A stretch of DNA of 55,086 nucleotides from Catenulispora pinistramenti. Lineage in GTDB: Bacteria; Actinomycetota; Actinomycetes; Streptomycetales; Catenulisporaceae. The translations under genes and the position numbers were made by a program. Below are positions 35,301 through 43,207 of the stretch, in pieces (the stretch's first letter is position 1; every line of letters starts with the position of its first letter). Below the pieces are notes generated by a model. The model had not been told where the DNA came from. It was given only the letters and a program-made list of their open reading frames with translations, and did no database searches. The stretch spans positions 1 through 55,086 of the forward strand of contig NZ_JAAFYZ010000052.1 of assembly GCF_018274385.1 (NCBI RefSeq). Direction: 5' to 3'.

Positions 35301-36811
35301 AGGAGCCGGTCACCATCGATCTGGCCACGTTCGGCCACTTCCACATCATCGGCGCGCCGCGCTCGGGCCGGTCCCAGGCGCTGCGCACCATCGCAGCCGC
35401 CGCGGCCAGTGCCGCCTCGGTACCGGACCTGCACCTGTACGGCCTGGACTGCGGCAACGGCGCGCTGCTGCCGCTGAGCAAGTTCCCGCACTGCGGCGCG
35501 ATCGTGCAGCGCTCGGAGACCGAACGCGCCTCCCGGCTGCTCAAGCGGCTGCACGCCGAGGTGATGAACCGGCAGCGGATCCTCGGCGAGGGCGGGTTCG
35601 CCGACGTCACCGAACAGCGCCGGGCCAGTGCGCCGGAGGAACGGCTGCCGCACATCATGCTGCTGCTGGACCGCTGGGAAGGGTTCATGGGGACGCTCAG
35701 CGAGCACGACAACGGCTCGCTGACCGACATCATCCACACCCTGATGCGCGAGGGCGCCAGCGTCGGCGTGCACGTGCTGATCGCCGGTGACCGAACCCTG
35801 ATGTCGGGCCGCATCAGTTCCCTGACCGAGGACAAGCTGGTACTGCGACTGCCGGACAAGTCCGACTACTCGTTGGTCGGTCTGAACCCGCGCACGATCC
35901 CGGAGAACATGGCGCCCGGCCGTGGCTACCGCTCGATGGGCTCCACCGAGACGCAGGTCGCCCTGGTCGCAGCCGACCCCTCCGGCCCGGCGCAGGTCTC
36001 CGCGCTGCGGTCACTGGCCTCCCAGCTGACCGACCGCGAGGTCGACGTCCCCAAGAGCCAGCGGCCCGGCCGGATCGCGGTGCTGCCGGCACAGCTGACG
36101 TTCGAGGAAGCATGGGGCTATCTCGAAGAGGAACGCAAACAGCCCTGGGCGTTGCTCGGCGTCGGCGGCGACGAGTTGGAGCCGGTGGGCGCGACCCTGT
36201 TCGGCGACCGGCCGACGTTCCTGATCGCCGGACCCTCTGGATCCGGGCGCAGCACGGCGCTCGGGGTGATGGCCGAATCGCTGCTGCGCACCGGCGCCGA
36301 GATCGTGATCGGCGCGCCGGGCCTGACGCCGCTGACCGCGCTGGTCGGCCGCCCGGGGGTGCGCGGCGTGGTGAGCGCATCGGACCCGGTCGAGGAGGAA
36401 CTGGCCGCGCTGCTCGACCCGGGCGAGGGCCCGGTGGTGCTGATCATCGACGACGGCGAGGCCTGGCGCGAGTGCCGGGCCCGGGAATGGCTGCGGTCCT
36501 ACGTCCGCACCGGTTCGGGCCGTAACAGAGGCCTGATCCTCGGCGGCGAGATCGGCTCGGTGGCGATGGGCTTCTCCGGCTGGCAGGCCGAGGTGAAGAA
36601 GAACCGCCGCGGCGCGCTGCTGTCCCCGCCCGAGCTGAGCAACGGCGACCTGGTCGGCATCCGGCTGGCCCGCTCCCAACTCGCGCCGCGCGTGGTCCCC
36701 GGCGCCTGCCTGGTGCACCTCGGCGACGGCGTCCTGATGACCGCGCAGATCCCGACCGTGAGTCCTGACCAGAACCGGAACCAGAACCAGAACCCGAACA
36801 AGGAGCCCTGA
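32372..36811 (+). CDS. eccC: EccC/EssC-like type VII secretion FtsK-SpoIIIE ATPase
   Basis: A 1479-residue protein. The N-terminal about 200 residues look ubiquitin/FHA-like (GxVWHLGAGVHQIGSDPSCAVRLG), then membrane segments near 240-280, then three ATPase domains. Domain 1 has Walker A GTTGSGKS (about 657-665) and Walker B LLIVIDEF (about 765). Domain 2 (GAPRSGRS, about 993) and domain 3 (GPSGSGRS, about 1287) carry Arg in place of the Walker A Lys. It powers export of WXG100-type substrates at the membrane. The tail ends in an Asn/Gln run encoded by AACCAG hexamers. Its TGA overlaps the next ATG. Confidence 0.95.
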   Translation: MRMLITVARPAGRSHDVVVDADPTTPVRDVVKGLLDVVGADAVADVAEAVFLDGVRVDLAGPLGTAGIHDGAVLWLGAPGEAGEPGHPAASGSGLVTIRAVAGKDSGRVWHLGAGVHQIGSDPSCAVRLGSGQPGVVATVRVSLDASVRIRPVALREPPELDRVPLADAAAETDWPEAVQVRIGESRYEQGAVRQPDAMIEVSPEGEWLDYNRPPRLLPPDSRNSFRLPAEPAPARQSPMPWITALMPVGLGVVMTAILHNTSYLLMAGFSPVMMIGNWLNGRRTGKVGHRRMQAEHVEQLAAAEQDIGRAMELERLRLRSWSPDAAELLLIATGPRSRLWERRRSDPDHLLVRVGLADLDSSVVVEQVDGAQRTSQHRTAHDAPAAFSIAQAGVVGVAGRGEWPRRMARWLVGQIAVLQSPRDLQLYVLTDPAGDSLWDWATWLPHARPSLGQRALTLVGADAETLGHRVAELGDLIAARQRARLDSGAGAGRVDPDIVVVLDGALRLRALPGVVTVLREGPAVGVYSICVDADERTLPEECTTILAGGIPGQPVSLRQQRAARIDGILADDVSADWYPVVGRRLAPLRDVSEVAGGMALPDAARLLDLLDLSDPSPAVLSGRWHAGGRSTKAIIGASLDGPFALDLVAHGPHGLVAGTTGSGKSEFLQSLVASLAVANRPDAMTFVLVDYKGGAAFKDCVDLPHTVGMVTDLDTHLVERALTSLGAELTHRERLLAAAGAKDLEDYLDYATRRPDLAPIPRLLIVIDEFASMVRELPDFVTGLVNVAQRGRSLGIHLILATQRPSGVVSAEIRANTNLRVALRVTDAGESTDVIDARDAASISPTHPGRGYARLGHSSLLPFQTGRVGGRRPSKDRSVAAPAPFLRPVDWLDLGRPAPERPAAVAETDVVTDLSVLVSALRQTTDLLGLPEQRRPWLPPLPTAPVVELATEPTPAESGEPVFSWAIQDLPAAQAQEPVTIDLATFGHFHIIGAPRSGRSQALRTIAAAAASAASVPDLHLYGLDCGNGALLPLSKFPHCGAIVQRSETERASRLLKRLHAEVMNRQRILGEGGFADVTEQRRASAPEERLPHIMLLLDRWEGFMGTLSEHDNGSLTDIIHTLMREGASVGVHVLIAGDRTLMSGRISSLTEDKLVLRLPDKSDYSLVGLNPRTIPENMAPGRGYRSMGSTETQVALVAADPSGPAQVSALRSLASQLTDREVDVPKSQRPGRIAVLPAQLTFEEAWGYLEEERKQPWALLGVGGDELEPVGATLFGDRPTFLIAGPSGSGRSTALGVMAESLLRTGAEIVIGAPGLTPLTALVGRPGVRGVVSASDPVEEELAALLDPGEGPVVLIIDDGEAWRECRAREWLRSYVRTGSGRNRGLILGGEIGSVAMGFSGWQAEVKKNRRGALLSPPELSNGDLVGIRLARSQLAPRVVPGACLVHLGDGVLMTAQIPTVSPDQNRNQNQNPNKEP

Positions 36812-37095
36812 TGGCCGACCTCATCGTCAGAGACGACCTGGTGAGCCTGCTCAACGATCTCAATTCGCTGATCGGCGAGTTCGAGGGCGCGCTGGACTTC
36901 CAGAACGAGGACAAGGGCCTGTGGGGCCAGAAGAACGCCAACTTGTCGATGGGCGACTTCGCCGCCAACTGGCGGATCCACCGCGACTCCATGGTCAAGG
37001 ACATGAAGTCGCTGCGGGACTCGGTCGACAAGATCAACCAGGCGTGGCAGCAGGGCGACCAGCAGCTCGCCGACAGCCTGAACCAGCAGTCGTGA
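36811..37095 (+). CDS. WXG100/ESAT-6-like protein 2
   Basis: A 94-residue helical hairpin protein, MADLIVRDDLV..., with an LWGQK turn near residue 38 that fits the WxG motif shifted towards the N-terminal helix end. It probably pairs with the protein at 32016 or with the larger candidate substrate next door. It overlaps the EccC stop by one base, so it is translationally coupled. Confidence 0.82.
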   Translation: MADLIVRDDLVSLLNDLNSLIGEFEGALDFQNEDKGLWGQKNANLSMGDFAANWRIHRDSMVKDMKSLRDSVDKINQAWQQGDQQLADSLNQQS

Positions 37096-37111
37096 CCCGG
37101 CGGGAGGAACC

Positions 37112-38548
37112 GTGAGCATCCGCAACCTGGGCAGCTGGGAGGCGCTGGGCCTGGACTCCGATCCGGTCCACGCCGACCCGGACGAGGTCGCCTCGGCCCA
37201 GCAGCGCTACCAGAACATCGCCTCCACCATCGACGACGCCGTCTCCCGGCTGCAGAAGGTGATGGACGACAACGCCGACGGTCTGGTCGGCCAGTACATC
37301 GACGGGCTGCGCAAGAGCGCGGGCTCGCTGCACGACGAGTTGCAGAAGGCCGGCGTCCGCTATCACGACGTCGCCGACCAGATCAAGATCTACGAGCCCG
37401 AACTGCAGACCGGCCTGGACGAGACGGCCGCGGCGCTGAACGACGCGAACAGCGCCGCGGGCCAGCAGAAGCAGGCCACTTCGATGCCCGACCCGCAGAA
37501 GGGCACGGACGGCACCGTCTCGCCGCAGGAGCAGCAGAAGGGCACTGACAAGACCAACGCCGAGAACCAGGCCAACGACGCGCTCTCCGCCGCCAAGAAC
37601 CGGCTCAACAACGCCCTGGACCAGCTGAACGTGGCCGGCAAGCGGTTCGGCGACGCGGTCAACAGCAAGAACTACCACGACGGCCTGACCGACACCTTCA
37701 AGGACAAGCTCGACGAGATCCTGGGCTGGTTCAGCAAGATCCTGGGCTACATCGGCATGGCGCTCGGCGCGCTGGCGCTGCTGGTCCCCGGGTTGGACAT
37801 CGTGGTGTTGGCCGGGGTGGTGGTCGGGGCGGCGTCACTGATCGTCAACTCGATCCTCTACGCCGACGGCAAAGGCAGCGTGTTGGACGTGGTCTTCGGC
37901 GCGATCGGCCTGGGCCTGGGCTTCATCGGAATCGGGGCGGCCCAGCTGGCCAAGGGGCTGGCCAACGACGCCAAGGCGCTGGCGGGCATCACCGGGCGGC
38001 CGGGCGCGCCGCAGCTGGGCTTCGCCGACAACACCTTCGGCGGGGACCTGAACAACATCCCGCTGCGCCCCATCGGCCCGGCCCCGTCCACCATGAACGA
38101 CCAGTTCCTGATCGACCCGGTGACCAACGCGGCCACCAAGTGGGACCACATGTCCGACTGGTACAACAACCCGGTCACCAACAGTGCCCTGGCCTGGCTC
38201 GGCGGCAAGGCCGGCAACCTGCCCGGCATGCTGGGGTTCTACGGCGGCAAGATGGGCGCCGTCCCCGAGATCGGGTTCTGGGGGTCGGCCGGCAAGCAGA
38301 TCGGCGACGCCTGGAACATGTGGAAGGGCCTGGGCACCAACCCCCTGAAGAGCATCGCCGACTGGGCCGGCGTGCTCGGCGGCTGGAGCGGCTACAAGGG
38401 GCTGGCCGGGATCATGGGTGCCGTCGGCGGCAAGATCAATCCGGCCTGGTACGTCTGGGGCGGCTTCAACGCCATCTTCGGCCTGGGCATCGGCATCTCC
38501 TACACCGGCGGACGCGAGTCCGGCCTGATCCCCGCGGTGAATCCCTGA
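37112..38548 (+). CDS. Candidate type VII-secreted protein with WXG/LXG-like helical N-terminus
   Basis: A 478-residue protein. Residues 1-140 form long amphipathic helices like those of WXG/LXG-type substrates (ARKS-like helices DPDEVASAQQRYQN). A Gln/Lys/Thr-rich linker follows, then two hydrophobic segments (about 210-260, LGWFSKILGYIGMALGALALL and VVLAGVVVGAASLIV) and a Gly/Trp/Asn-rich C-terminus. I recognise no toxin domain. GTG start at 37112 behind GGGAGGA. It is the best candidate effector of the locus, but a structural or pore role is equally possible. Confidence 0.65.
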   Translation: MSIRNLGSWEALGLDSDPVHADPDEVASAQQRYQNIASTIDDAVSRLQKVMDDNADGLVGQYIDGLRKSAGSLHDELQKAGVRYHDVADQIKIYEPELQTGLDETAAALNDANSAAGQQKQATSMPDPQKGTDGTVSPQEQQKGTDKTNAENQANDALSAAKNRLNNALDQLNVAGKRFGDAVNSKNYHDGLTDTFKDKLDEILGWFSKILGYIGMALGALALLVPGLDIVVLAGVVVGAASLIVNSILYADGKGSVLDVVFGAIGLGLGFIGIGAAQLAKGLANDAKALAGITGRPGAPQLGFADNTFGGDLNNIPLRPIGPAPSTMNDQFLIDPVTNAATKWDHMSDWYNNPVTNSALAWLGGKAGNLPGMLGFYGGKMGAVPEIGFWGSAGKQIGDAWNMWKGLGTNPLKSIADWAGVLGGWSGYKGLAGIMGAVGGKINPAWYVWGGFNAIFGLGIGISYTGGRESGLIPAVNP

Positions 38549-38575
38549 TGGCGGTAAGGAAAGGAGACGACAGCC

Positions 38576-39469
38576 ATGACAGCGGACGATGATTCGGCCG
38601 AGCTCACAGTGCCCTGGTTCTGGGGCCGGGTCCCCGATCCCGGCGCCACCGAGGACGAACAGAGCGCCTGGGCCGACGGCGTGGTCGAGATGTTCGAGGA
38701 GTGGACCCGCGACGGCTGGGACGAGGACTTCCGCCAGCGCTGGATCGCCGAGGAGAACCTGCCCGAGGACTACCCCTTCACCGCCGACAACATCGGCCGC
38801 GGTGTCGCCCGCTGGCTGACCGACCGCGCCGCCACCCTCCCGGTGTGGCAGCGCATGGCCTGGGGCACCGCCTTCATCCAGGGCTGGCCGCGCTGGTCCC
38901 CGGTGCCGGTGGTGGTCGAGTACCGGGCACCGGTCGCCGACGACCCGATCTATCTGATGGAACTCGTCGGGGCCGACTCCGGCGGCGGCGAGCCGGCGTC
39001 GTCCGACGGCGGCCTGGGCCTGGGCCGACAGATCGAGTACGTCAGCACCCCGTACGGCGACGGACTCCGCGTACTCAGCGTGCAGCGCACCAACGACCAC
39101 CTCGCCTACGGCCGGCTGGACGCGGCGATGCGGCTGGACTGGCCGGCCGCCGAGGACCGGCCGGCGGCGCGGGTCGACGTGCTGCTCACGACCCGGGTGA
39201 TGGATCTGCAGCTGATGGGGCTGATCGGTCCGGGGGTGGAGAAGCTGATGCAACAGATCGCCGAGCATCCGAAGCCGATCGGGCCGAATCCTGAGCCCGC
39301 AAGGGATTCAGCGCTTGGTTCGACCTCCAGGACGAACGCCGGGACGACGACCGACCCGACCGCCGGCGCCACGTCGAACACACCGACCGCCGGCGCCACG
39401 TCCAACACGAACACGAACACACCGACCGTGCCGAACCAGATCCCGCGGGCCGAGCCCGCCAGGGGGTGA
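38576..39469 (+). CDS. Type VII locus protein of unknown function
   Basis: A 297-residue soluble protein. The N-terminal half is acidic and Trp-rich (WFWGRV, WADGVVEMFEEWTRDGWDEDF), the middle is beta-rich with strands such as QIEYVSTPYGDGLRVLSV, and the C-terminal 60 residues are low complexity with a 9-residue tandem repeat (PTAGATSNT twice) encoded by a 27-bp DNA repeat. A strong AAGGAGA ribosome site precedes it. There is no recognised family. It lies between the candidate substrate and the gene at 39474, so it may be a chaperone, immunity or regulatory component. Confidence 0.65.
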   Translation: MTADDDSAELTVPWFWGRVPDPGATEDEQSAWADGVVEMFEEWTRDGWDEDFRQRWIAEENLPEDYPFTADNIGRGVARWLTDRAATLPVWQRMAWGTAFIQGWPRWSPVPVVVEYRAPVADDPIYLMELVGADSGGGEPASSDGGLGLGRQIEYVSTPYGDGLRVLSVQRTNDHLAYGRLDAAMRLDWPAAEDRPAARVDVLLTTRVMDLQLMGLIGPGVEKLMQQIAEHPKPIGPNPEPARDSALGSTSRTNAGTTTDPTAGATSNTPTAGATSNTNTNTPTVPNQIPRAEPARG

Positions 39470-39473
39470 ACCG

Positions 39474-40142
39474 ATGATCGACGTCGAACTGGTGCTGCCG
39501 GCCGGCTGGGCCGTCCTGCCGACCGCCCCGGACACCGAACGCGTGCGCAAATGGGCCATCGACGGCATCATCGGCCGCGCCCTGCCCGCCACCCTGCCCC
39601 GCGACCGCGCCGAACCCTGGCGCCGCGAACTGCGCAAGCAGCTCACCGCCAGCACCGACGAGGCCAGCCGCCAAGGCGCGCGCTGGGTCGTCATGCCCCT
39701 GCGCGAGTTCAACAGCACCCGCATTCCCGGCTCGATGCTGATCACCATCCTGGAAGACCAGGATCCGCAGGACCCCGAGCAACTGCTGGCCTCGATCCTG
39801 GACGACGCCGGACCGGACGGGTCGTGCGTCGACATCGGCGGCGCCACCGCCGCGCGGATCTCAGCCGTCATCCACCAGGAGATGTACGGCAGGGACACCG
39901 TCGGAGTCCGGGTGTCGTACTACCTGCCGCACCCGGCCCGCCCCGGCGTCTGGGGCCTGATGACGTTCTCCGTCCTGGCCGGCGCCGACGTCGACGACCC
40001 CGTGGTCCGCGCCATCGTGTTCCTCTTCGACACCATCGCCGCCACTTTGCGCTGGGTGGAGCGCGACGCCGCGCCGACCCAGGACGAGGTGCTGGCGATG
40101 GTCACCGCGACCGTCGCGGAGCTGGAAGGAGTCGCCTCCTGA
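39474..40142 (+). CDS. Type VII locus protein of unknown function
   Basis: A 222-residue soluble alpha/beta protein, MIDVELVLPAGWAVLP..., without signal or membrane helices. It has an N-terminal helical Arg-rich segment (RRELRKQL) and a beta-rich second half (VGVRVSYYLPHP, GLMTFSVLAGADV). I do not recognise the family. It starts 4 bp after the previous stop, behind AGGGGGTGA, so it is in the same operon. A role as chaperone for the secreted proteins would be typical for this position, but that is inference. Confidence 0.65.
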   Translation: MIDVELVLPAGWAVLPTAPDTERVRKWAIDGIIGRALPATLPRDRAEPWRRELRKQLTASTDEASRQGARWVVMPLREFNSTRIPGSMLITILEDQDPQDPEQLLASILDDAGPDGSCVDIGGATAARISAVIHQEMYGRDTVGVRVSYYLPHPARPGVWGLMTFSVLAGADVDDPVVRAIVFLFDTIAATLRWVERDAAPTQDEVLAMVTATVAELEGVAS

Positions 40143-40143
40143 A

Positions 40144-41343
40144 TCAGGGGACGATGACGTCCGTCGTCCACTGTTTCTCGTCGGGGCCGATCAGGGTGAG
40201 GAGTTTGAGCAGTCCCTTCGGTCCGCCGACCTCATTGAGCCCACCGGCGTTGCCCGGGGCCTCCACACAGGCGTCCAGGCCCGCCGAGGTCTTGCACTTG
40301 TCATCCTTCGTTCTGCTCACCGAGCCGTGCGGGCCGACCTCGATGTCGACAGGCCCGCCGTCTCTATCGAAGACGAGTATCGCGCTCCAGGTCCCCGGCG
40401 CTCCGTCGCCGAATCCGCCCGGGCGCCACAGGAAGGCTTGGTCCGGCTGGAGGTCCGCTGGAAGTCCCGCCACGGTGAACGGCATGGGAACCTGCGCCGG
40501 AGTGTCAGTCACCTGCGTTGCGATGCGCAGCAGCGTCGCCTGCCATTGCACCGAGACCGGGACGGAGGCTGGCGGAGCGCTGTCGCCAGAGGCCGCCGGG
40601 TCCACCGGTACCCCGCTGATCTTGGAAACGGCGGCGGCGGACTGGTTCCAGTTGACGTCCCAAGTCAGCATGAACCACCGGCCGCCCTGCGCGGGGAAGC
40701 GCAGCTGGAAGAACCCCGCGAACTGACCTTGATTCCCGGATTGGGTGACCCAGTACGCCTTGCGCCCGTCGTCCAGAGTCGCCGGGATCATGCGCTCGTG
40801 GATGTTGGGCGCGCCGGGGCCGTCGCCGGGAAGCGGCTGGAGATCGACGCGGGGTGCGCCCTCAGGCGACTTGTTCCCCTGGGCGGTGACATCACTGTCG
40901 TGGCCGTTGACCGCGGCCTCGTAGCTCACGTTCGGCAGCGAGTCGGGCAGCCATCCGAAATGGGCGACCGTGGCCAGCGGATCGGCGCCGATTCCGGATC
41001 TGGCCGCCGCGGCGGCGGAGATCGCCGATGGCGCCGTCGGGGCGAACGCCGCCGCGATCCCGAAAACCGCCGCCACCGCGAGTGCACCGCTGCCCCCGAC
41101 AGCCGAGGCCCGAGCCGCCAACACCCGCCGTCGGCCCACGGCGGCCACCCGAGCCGGATCGAACGGGCTCGGCGGTGCCGGGGCGTCGGCCAGGTCGGTC
41201 AGCCGCGAGCTCAGGCGGTCGAAGCCGGGCCCGTGGAAATGGTGTCTATCGAAATCGTGTCCGTCGAAGCCGGGCCCGTCGAAATCGTGCCCGTCGAAAC
41301 CGTGTCCGTCGAAGTCATCGCTTCCGTGGAGTCCGTCGTTCAC
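40144..41343 (-). CDS. Membrane protein coupled to ECF sigma factor (anti-sigma-like)
   Basis: A 399-residue protein. A His/Asp/Phe/Gly pentapeptide repeat fills residues about 5-35 (GHDFDGPGFD type), followed by a short cytoplasmic helix (LSSRLTDLADAP), a basic patch, one membrane helix (about 80-105) and an extracellular domain of about 280 residues. The GTG start at 41343 overlaps the sigma-factor stop (GTGA). Coupling to a SigE-type sigma factor suggests an anti-sigma or cognate sensor role, although no classical zinc anti-sigma motif is seen. Confidence 0.7.
   Translation of the reverse strand: MNDGLHGSDDFDGHGFDGHDFDGPGFDGHDFDRHHFHGPGFDRLSSRLTDLADAPAPPSPFDPARVAAVGRRRVLAARASAVGGSGALAVAAVFGIAAAFAPTAPSAISAAAAARSGIGADPLATVAHFGWLPDSLPNVSYEAAVNGHDSDVTAQGNKSPEGAPRVDLQPLPGDGPGAPNIHERMIPATLDDGRKAYWVTQSGNQGQFAGFFQLRFPAQGGRWFMLTWDVNWNQSAAAVSKISGVPVDPAASGDSAPPASVPVSVQWQATLLRIATQVTDTPAQVPMPFTVAGLPADLQPDQAFLWRPGGFGDGAPGTWSAILVFDRDGGPVDIEVGPHGSVSRTKDDKCKTSAGLDACVEAPGNAGGLNEVGGPKGLLKLLTLIGPDEKQWTTDVIVP
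41221..41316 (-). repeat. 15-bp coding minisatellite
   Basis: About six units of GAAATCGTGTCCGTC type (read on the + strand) encode, on the minus strand, the pentapeptide repeat FDGHD/FDGPG at the N-terminus of the sigma-coupled membrane protein. Unit identity is high, so the length may vary between strains. Confidence 0.8.
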
Positions 41344-41879
41344 AGTCCTCGTCCTTCCATGGTGTCGGCGGCCCCGGATTCCAAACGGACCCGCAGCGTC
41401 TTCAGGCCGTGCCAGGTCTGGCTTTTCACGTTGCCCGCCGAACACTGCAGGATCTCAGCGGTCTGATCGACTGACAGGTCGCAGTAGTAACGCAGCACCA
41501 CGGCCGCACGCTGCCTCGGCGGCAGCGCCGCGAGCGCGGCGCGCAGGTCCAGTGCCGCGTCCAGGTCCAGCACCGTCGCCGACCGGGCGTCGGCCAGCAC
41601 CTCCGGGTCCGGCTCCCGCTCGTGGTTGACTACGCGCTGCCACCAGGGCCCGCGCTGTTCGGCCAGGAACACGTTGATCAGCGTCCGGCGCGCGTAGCCG
41701 TCGATGTTCTCGACCTGCCCGGCCCGGTGCCAGCTGGTGTAGAGCCTGAGCATGCTGGCCTGGACGAGGTCGTCCGCGCGGTGCCAGTCCCCGCACAGCA
41801 GATACCCGACCTTGCGCAGCCACGGCGCGCGTGCCCTGGCGAATTCGGTGAACTCGGCGTCCCGCGCCAGTTCCCCCAC
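41340..41879 (-). CDS. SigE-family ECF RNA polymerase sigma factor
   Basis: A 179-residue protein with sigma region 2 (WLRKVGYLLCGDWHRADDLVQASMLRLY) and region 4 (ALAALPPRQRAAVVLRYYCDLSVDQTAEILQCSAGNVKSQT). The LLCGDWHRADDLVQ segment is typical of the actinobacterial SigE/SACE group. The start is placed at GTG 41879 because GGGGGA lies at the right distance; an upstream ATG at 41915 adds 12 residues. It is translationally coupled to the membrane protein downstream. Confidence 0.88.
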   Translation of the reverse strand: MGELARDAEFTEFARARAPWLRKVGYLLCGDWHRADDLVQASMLRLYTSWHRAGQVENIDGYARRTLINVFLAEQRGPWWQRVVNHEREPDPEVLADARSATVLDLDAALDLRAALAALPPRQRAAVVLRYYCDLSVDQTAEILQCSAGNVKSQTWHGLKTLRVRLESGAADTMEGRGL

Positions 41880-42009
41880 AGCCGTCCCCCTGTCTCGATC
41901 ACAGCGTGGATGCACACTGCCAGATCACTAATGCGTGGGCCCGTGCCGAGGGTTGCATCGCGTGGACCGACTTCTTCACAGTCGCGGCGGCGGTTGTACG
42001 CTGACCTCT

Positions 42010-42309
42010 GTGACGAACCGAGGAGCGACCGCCGCGAGACTGCTCGCCGCCTTCGCCACGCTCCTGGTGCTGTTCGGCGGGCAGAACACCGCCGTCCTGG
42101 TCGCCTCGGCCTCCGCCCTGGCGCTGCTCGCCGCCGCACTGCGGCGCAGCGCGTTCTCGGTGCTGATGGCCGGGACCGCGGTGGCCGCGCAGACCGCCGC
42201 CGCCGCGCGATCCTTGTTGCGCGACACGGCGTTCCTGCCGCAACGCGACCCCGATGCGGCCGGCAAGCCCCATCCCCGACCGCCGGGATCGAACCCCGCG
42301 ACCGTCTGA
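42010..42309 (+). CDS. Small membrane protein, DUF6412-like
   Basis: A 99-residue protein with two hydrophobic segments and the C-terminal pattern AFLPQRDPDAAGKPHPRPPG, characteristic of small actinobacterial proteins next to YidC-like insertase genes. GTG start at 42010. The function is unknown; its position just upstream of the YidC homologue suggests a linked role in membrane insertion. Confidence 0.7.
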   Translation: MTNRGATAARLLAAFATLLVLFGGQNTAVLVASASALALLAAALRRSAFSVLMAGTAVAAQTAAAARSLLRDTAFLPQRDPDAAGKPHPRPPGSNPATV

Positions 42310-42319
42310 CCGGCCGCCG

Positions 42320-42375
42320 CGCTGATCCGCGATCGCTGATCCGATAGCGCTGATCCGCCACCGCTGACCCGCGGC
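42320..42375. repeat. 14-bp tandem repeat, four units
   Basis: Four adjoining units of CGCTGATCCGNNNN (starting 42320, 42334, 42348 and 42362) lie between the DUF6412-like gene and the YidC-like gene. The last unit has one change. No hairpin is implied. Confidence 0.85.
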
Positions 42376-42437
42376 CATGCCGGCCCGGTCCATCTCGCCG
42401 ATCTCATCCATCCGCAAGATGCCCGAAGGGGTTCGCC

Positions 42438-43199
42438 ATGCCGTTCTACTCCCTGCTCACCCCGGCCATCGTCGCCGCCTACCACGCCGTCACCGGCCTG
42501 TCCGTCGTGCTGGTCCCGGTGCTCGGCGGCCTCGGCCCGGCCGTCGCGATCGTCGTGTTCACCGCCGCCGTCCGCCTGTGTCTGCACCCGCTGAACCGGG
42601 CCCAGATGACGGCGCAACTGTCCGGGCAGAAGGCCCGCGCCGCGCTCGCCCCGGCCGTGCAGAAGCTCCAGCGCAAGTACAAGAACGACCCGCTGCGCGC
42701 CCAGCGCGAGACCGTCGAGTTGTACCGGGCCAACGGCGTGAAGCTGGCGCCCGGCATCGGACTCGGGCTGGTGCAGATCCCGGTGTTCATCGTCGTGTAC
42801 CGGCTCTTCGTCTCGCCGACCATCGGCGGGCACCACAACGCACTGCTCAGCGACCAGCTGTTCGGCGTCGGCCTCGGCTCCCACTTCCGGGACGTCTTCA
42901 GCGGGTCGTCAGTGGCGCTCGGGCACGCCGCGGTGTTCGTGGGGCTGATCGCGGCGCTCGCGGTCCTGGCCACCTGGTCCTCGCGCCGGATGCGGGCGAG
43001 TGCCGCGCTCGACGCAGTCCCGGTGACCGGTGCGAGTACCCCCGCCCCCGGCGTCACCAAGCTGATGTCCCTGCTGCCGTACTTCTCAGTCCTCGGGGCC
43101 GTCGTACTCCCGGTCGCCAGCAGCCTCTACGTCGCGACCACAACCCTGTGGACCCTCGTCGAACGGCGCCGAATGGTGGTGCAGCCCGCTCAGTCCTGA
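42438..43199 (+). CDS. YidC/Oxa1/Alb3-family membrane insertase
   Basis: A 253-residue protein with about five membrane segments and the cytoplasmic loop LQRKYKNDPLRAQRETVELYRANGVKLAPGIG, diagnostic of the YidC/Oxa1 family; the hydrophilic-groove Arg sits in the first helix region (AVRLCLHPLNRAQM). It is shorter than the main actinobacterial YidC, lies away from rpmH/rnpA, and is probably a second copy. The ATG follows GAAGGGG. Confidence 0.9.
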   Translation: MPFYSLLTPAIVAAYHAVTGLSVVLVPVLGGLGPAVAIVVFTAAVRLCLHPLNRAQMTAQLSGQKARAALAPAVQKLQRKYKNDPLRAQRETVELYRANGVKLAPGIGLGLVQIPVFIVVYRLFVSPTIGGHHNALLSDQLFGVGLGSHFRDVFSGSSVALGHAAVFVGLIAALAVLATWSSRRMRASAALDAVPVTGASTPAPGVTKLMSLLPYFSVLGAVVLPVASSLYVATTTLWTLVERRRMVVQPAQS

Positions 43200-43207
43200 A
43201 CCACGGC

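Noticed and set aside
41221-41316. CRISPR-like or intergenic repeat
   Set aside because: It is a 15-bp in-frame coding repeat within the sigma-coupled membrane protein.
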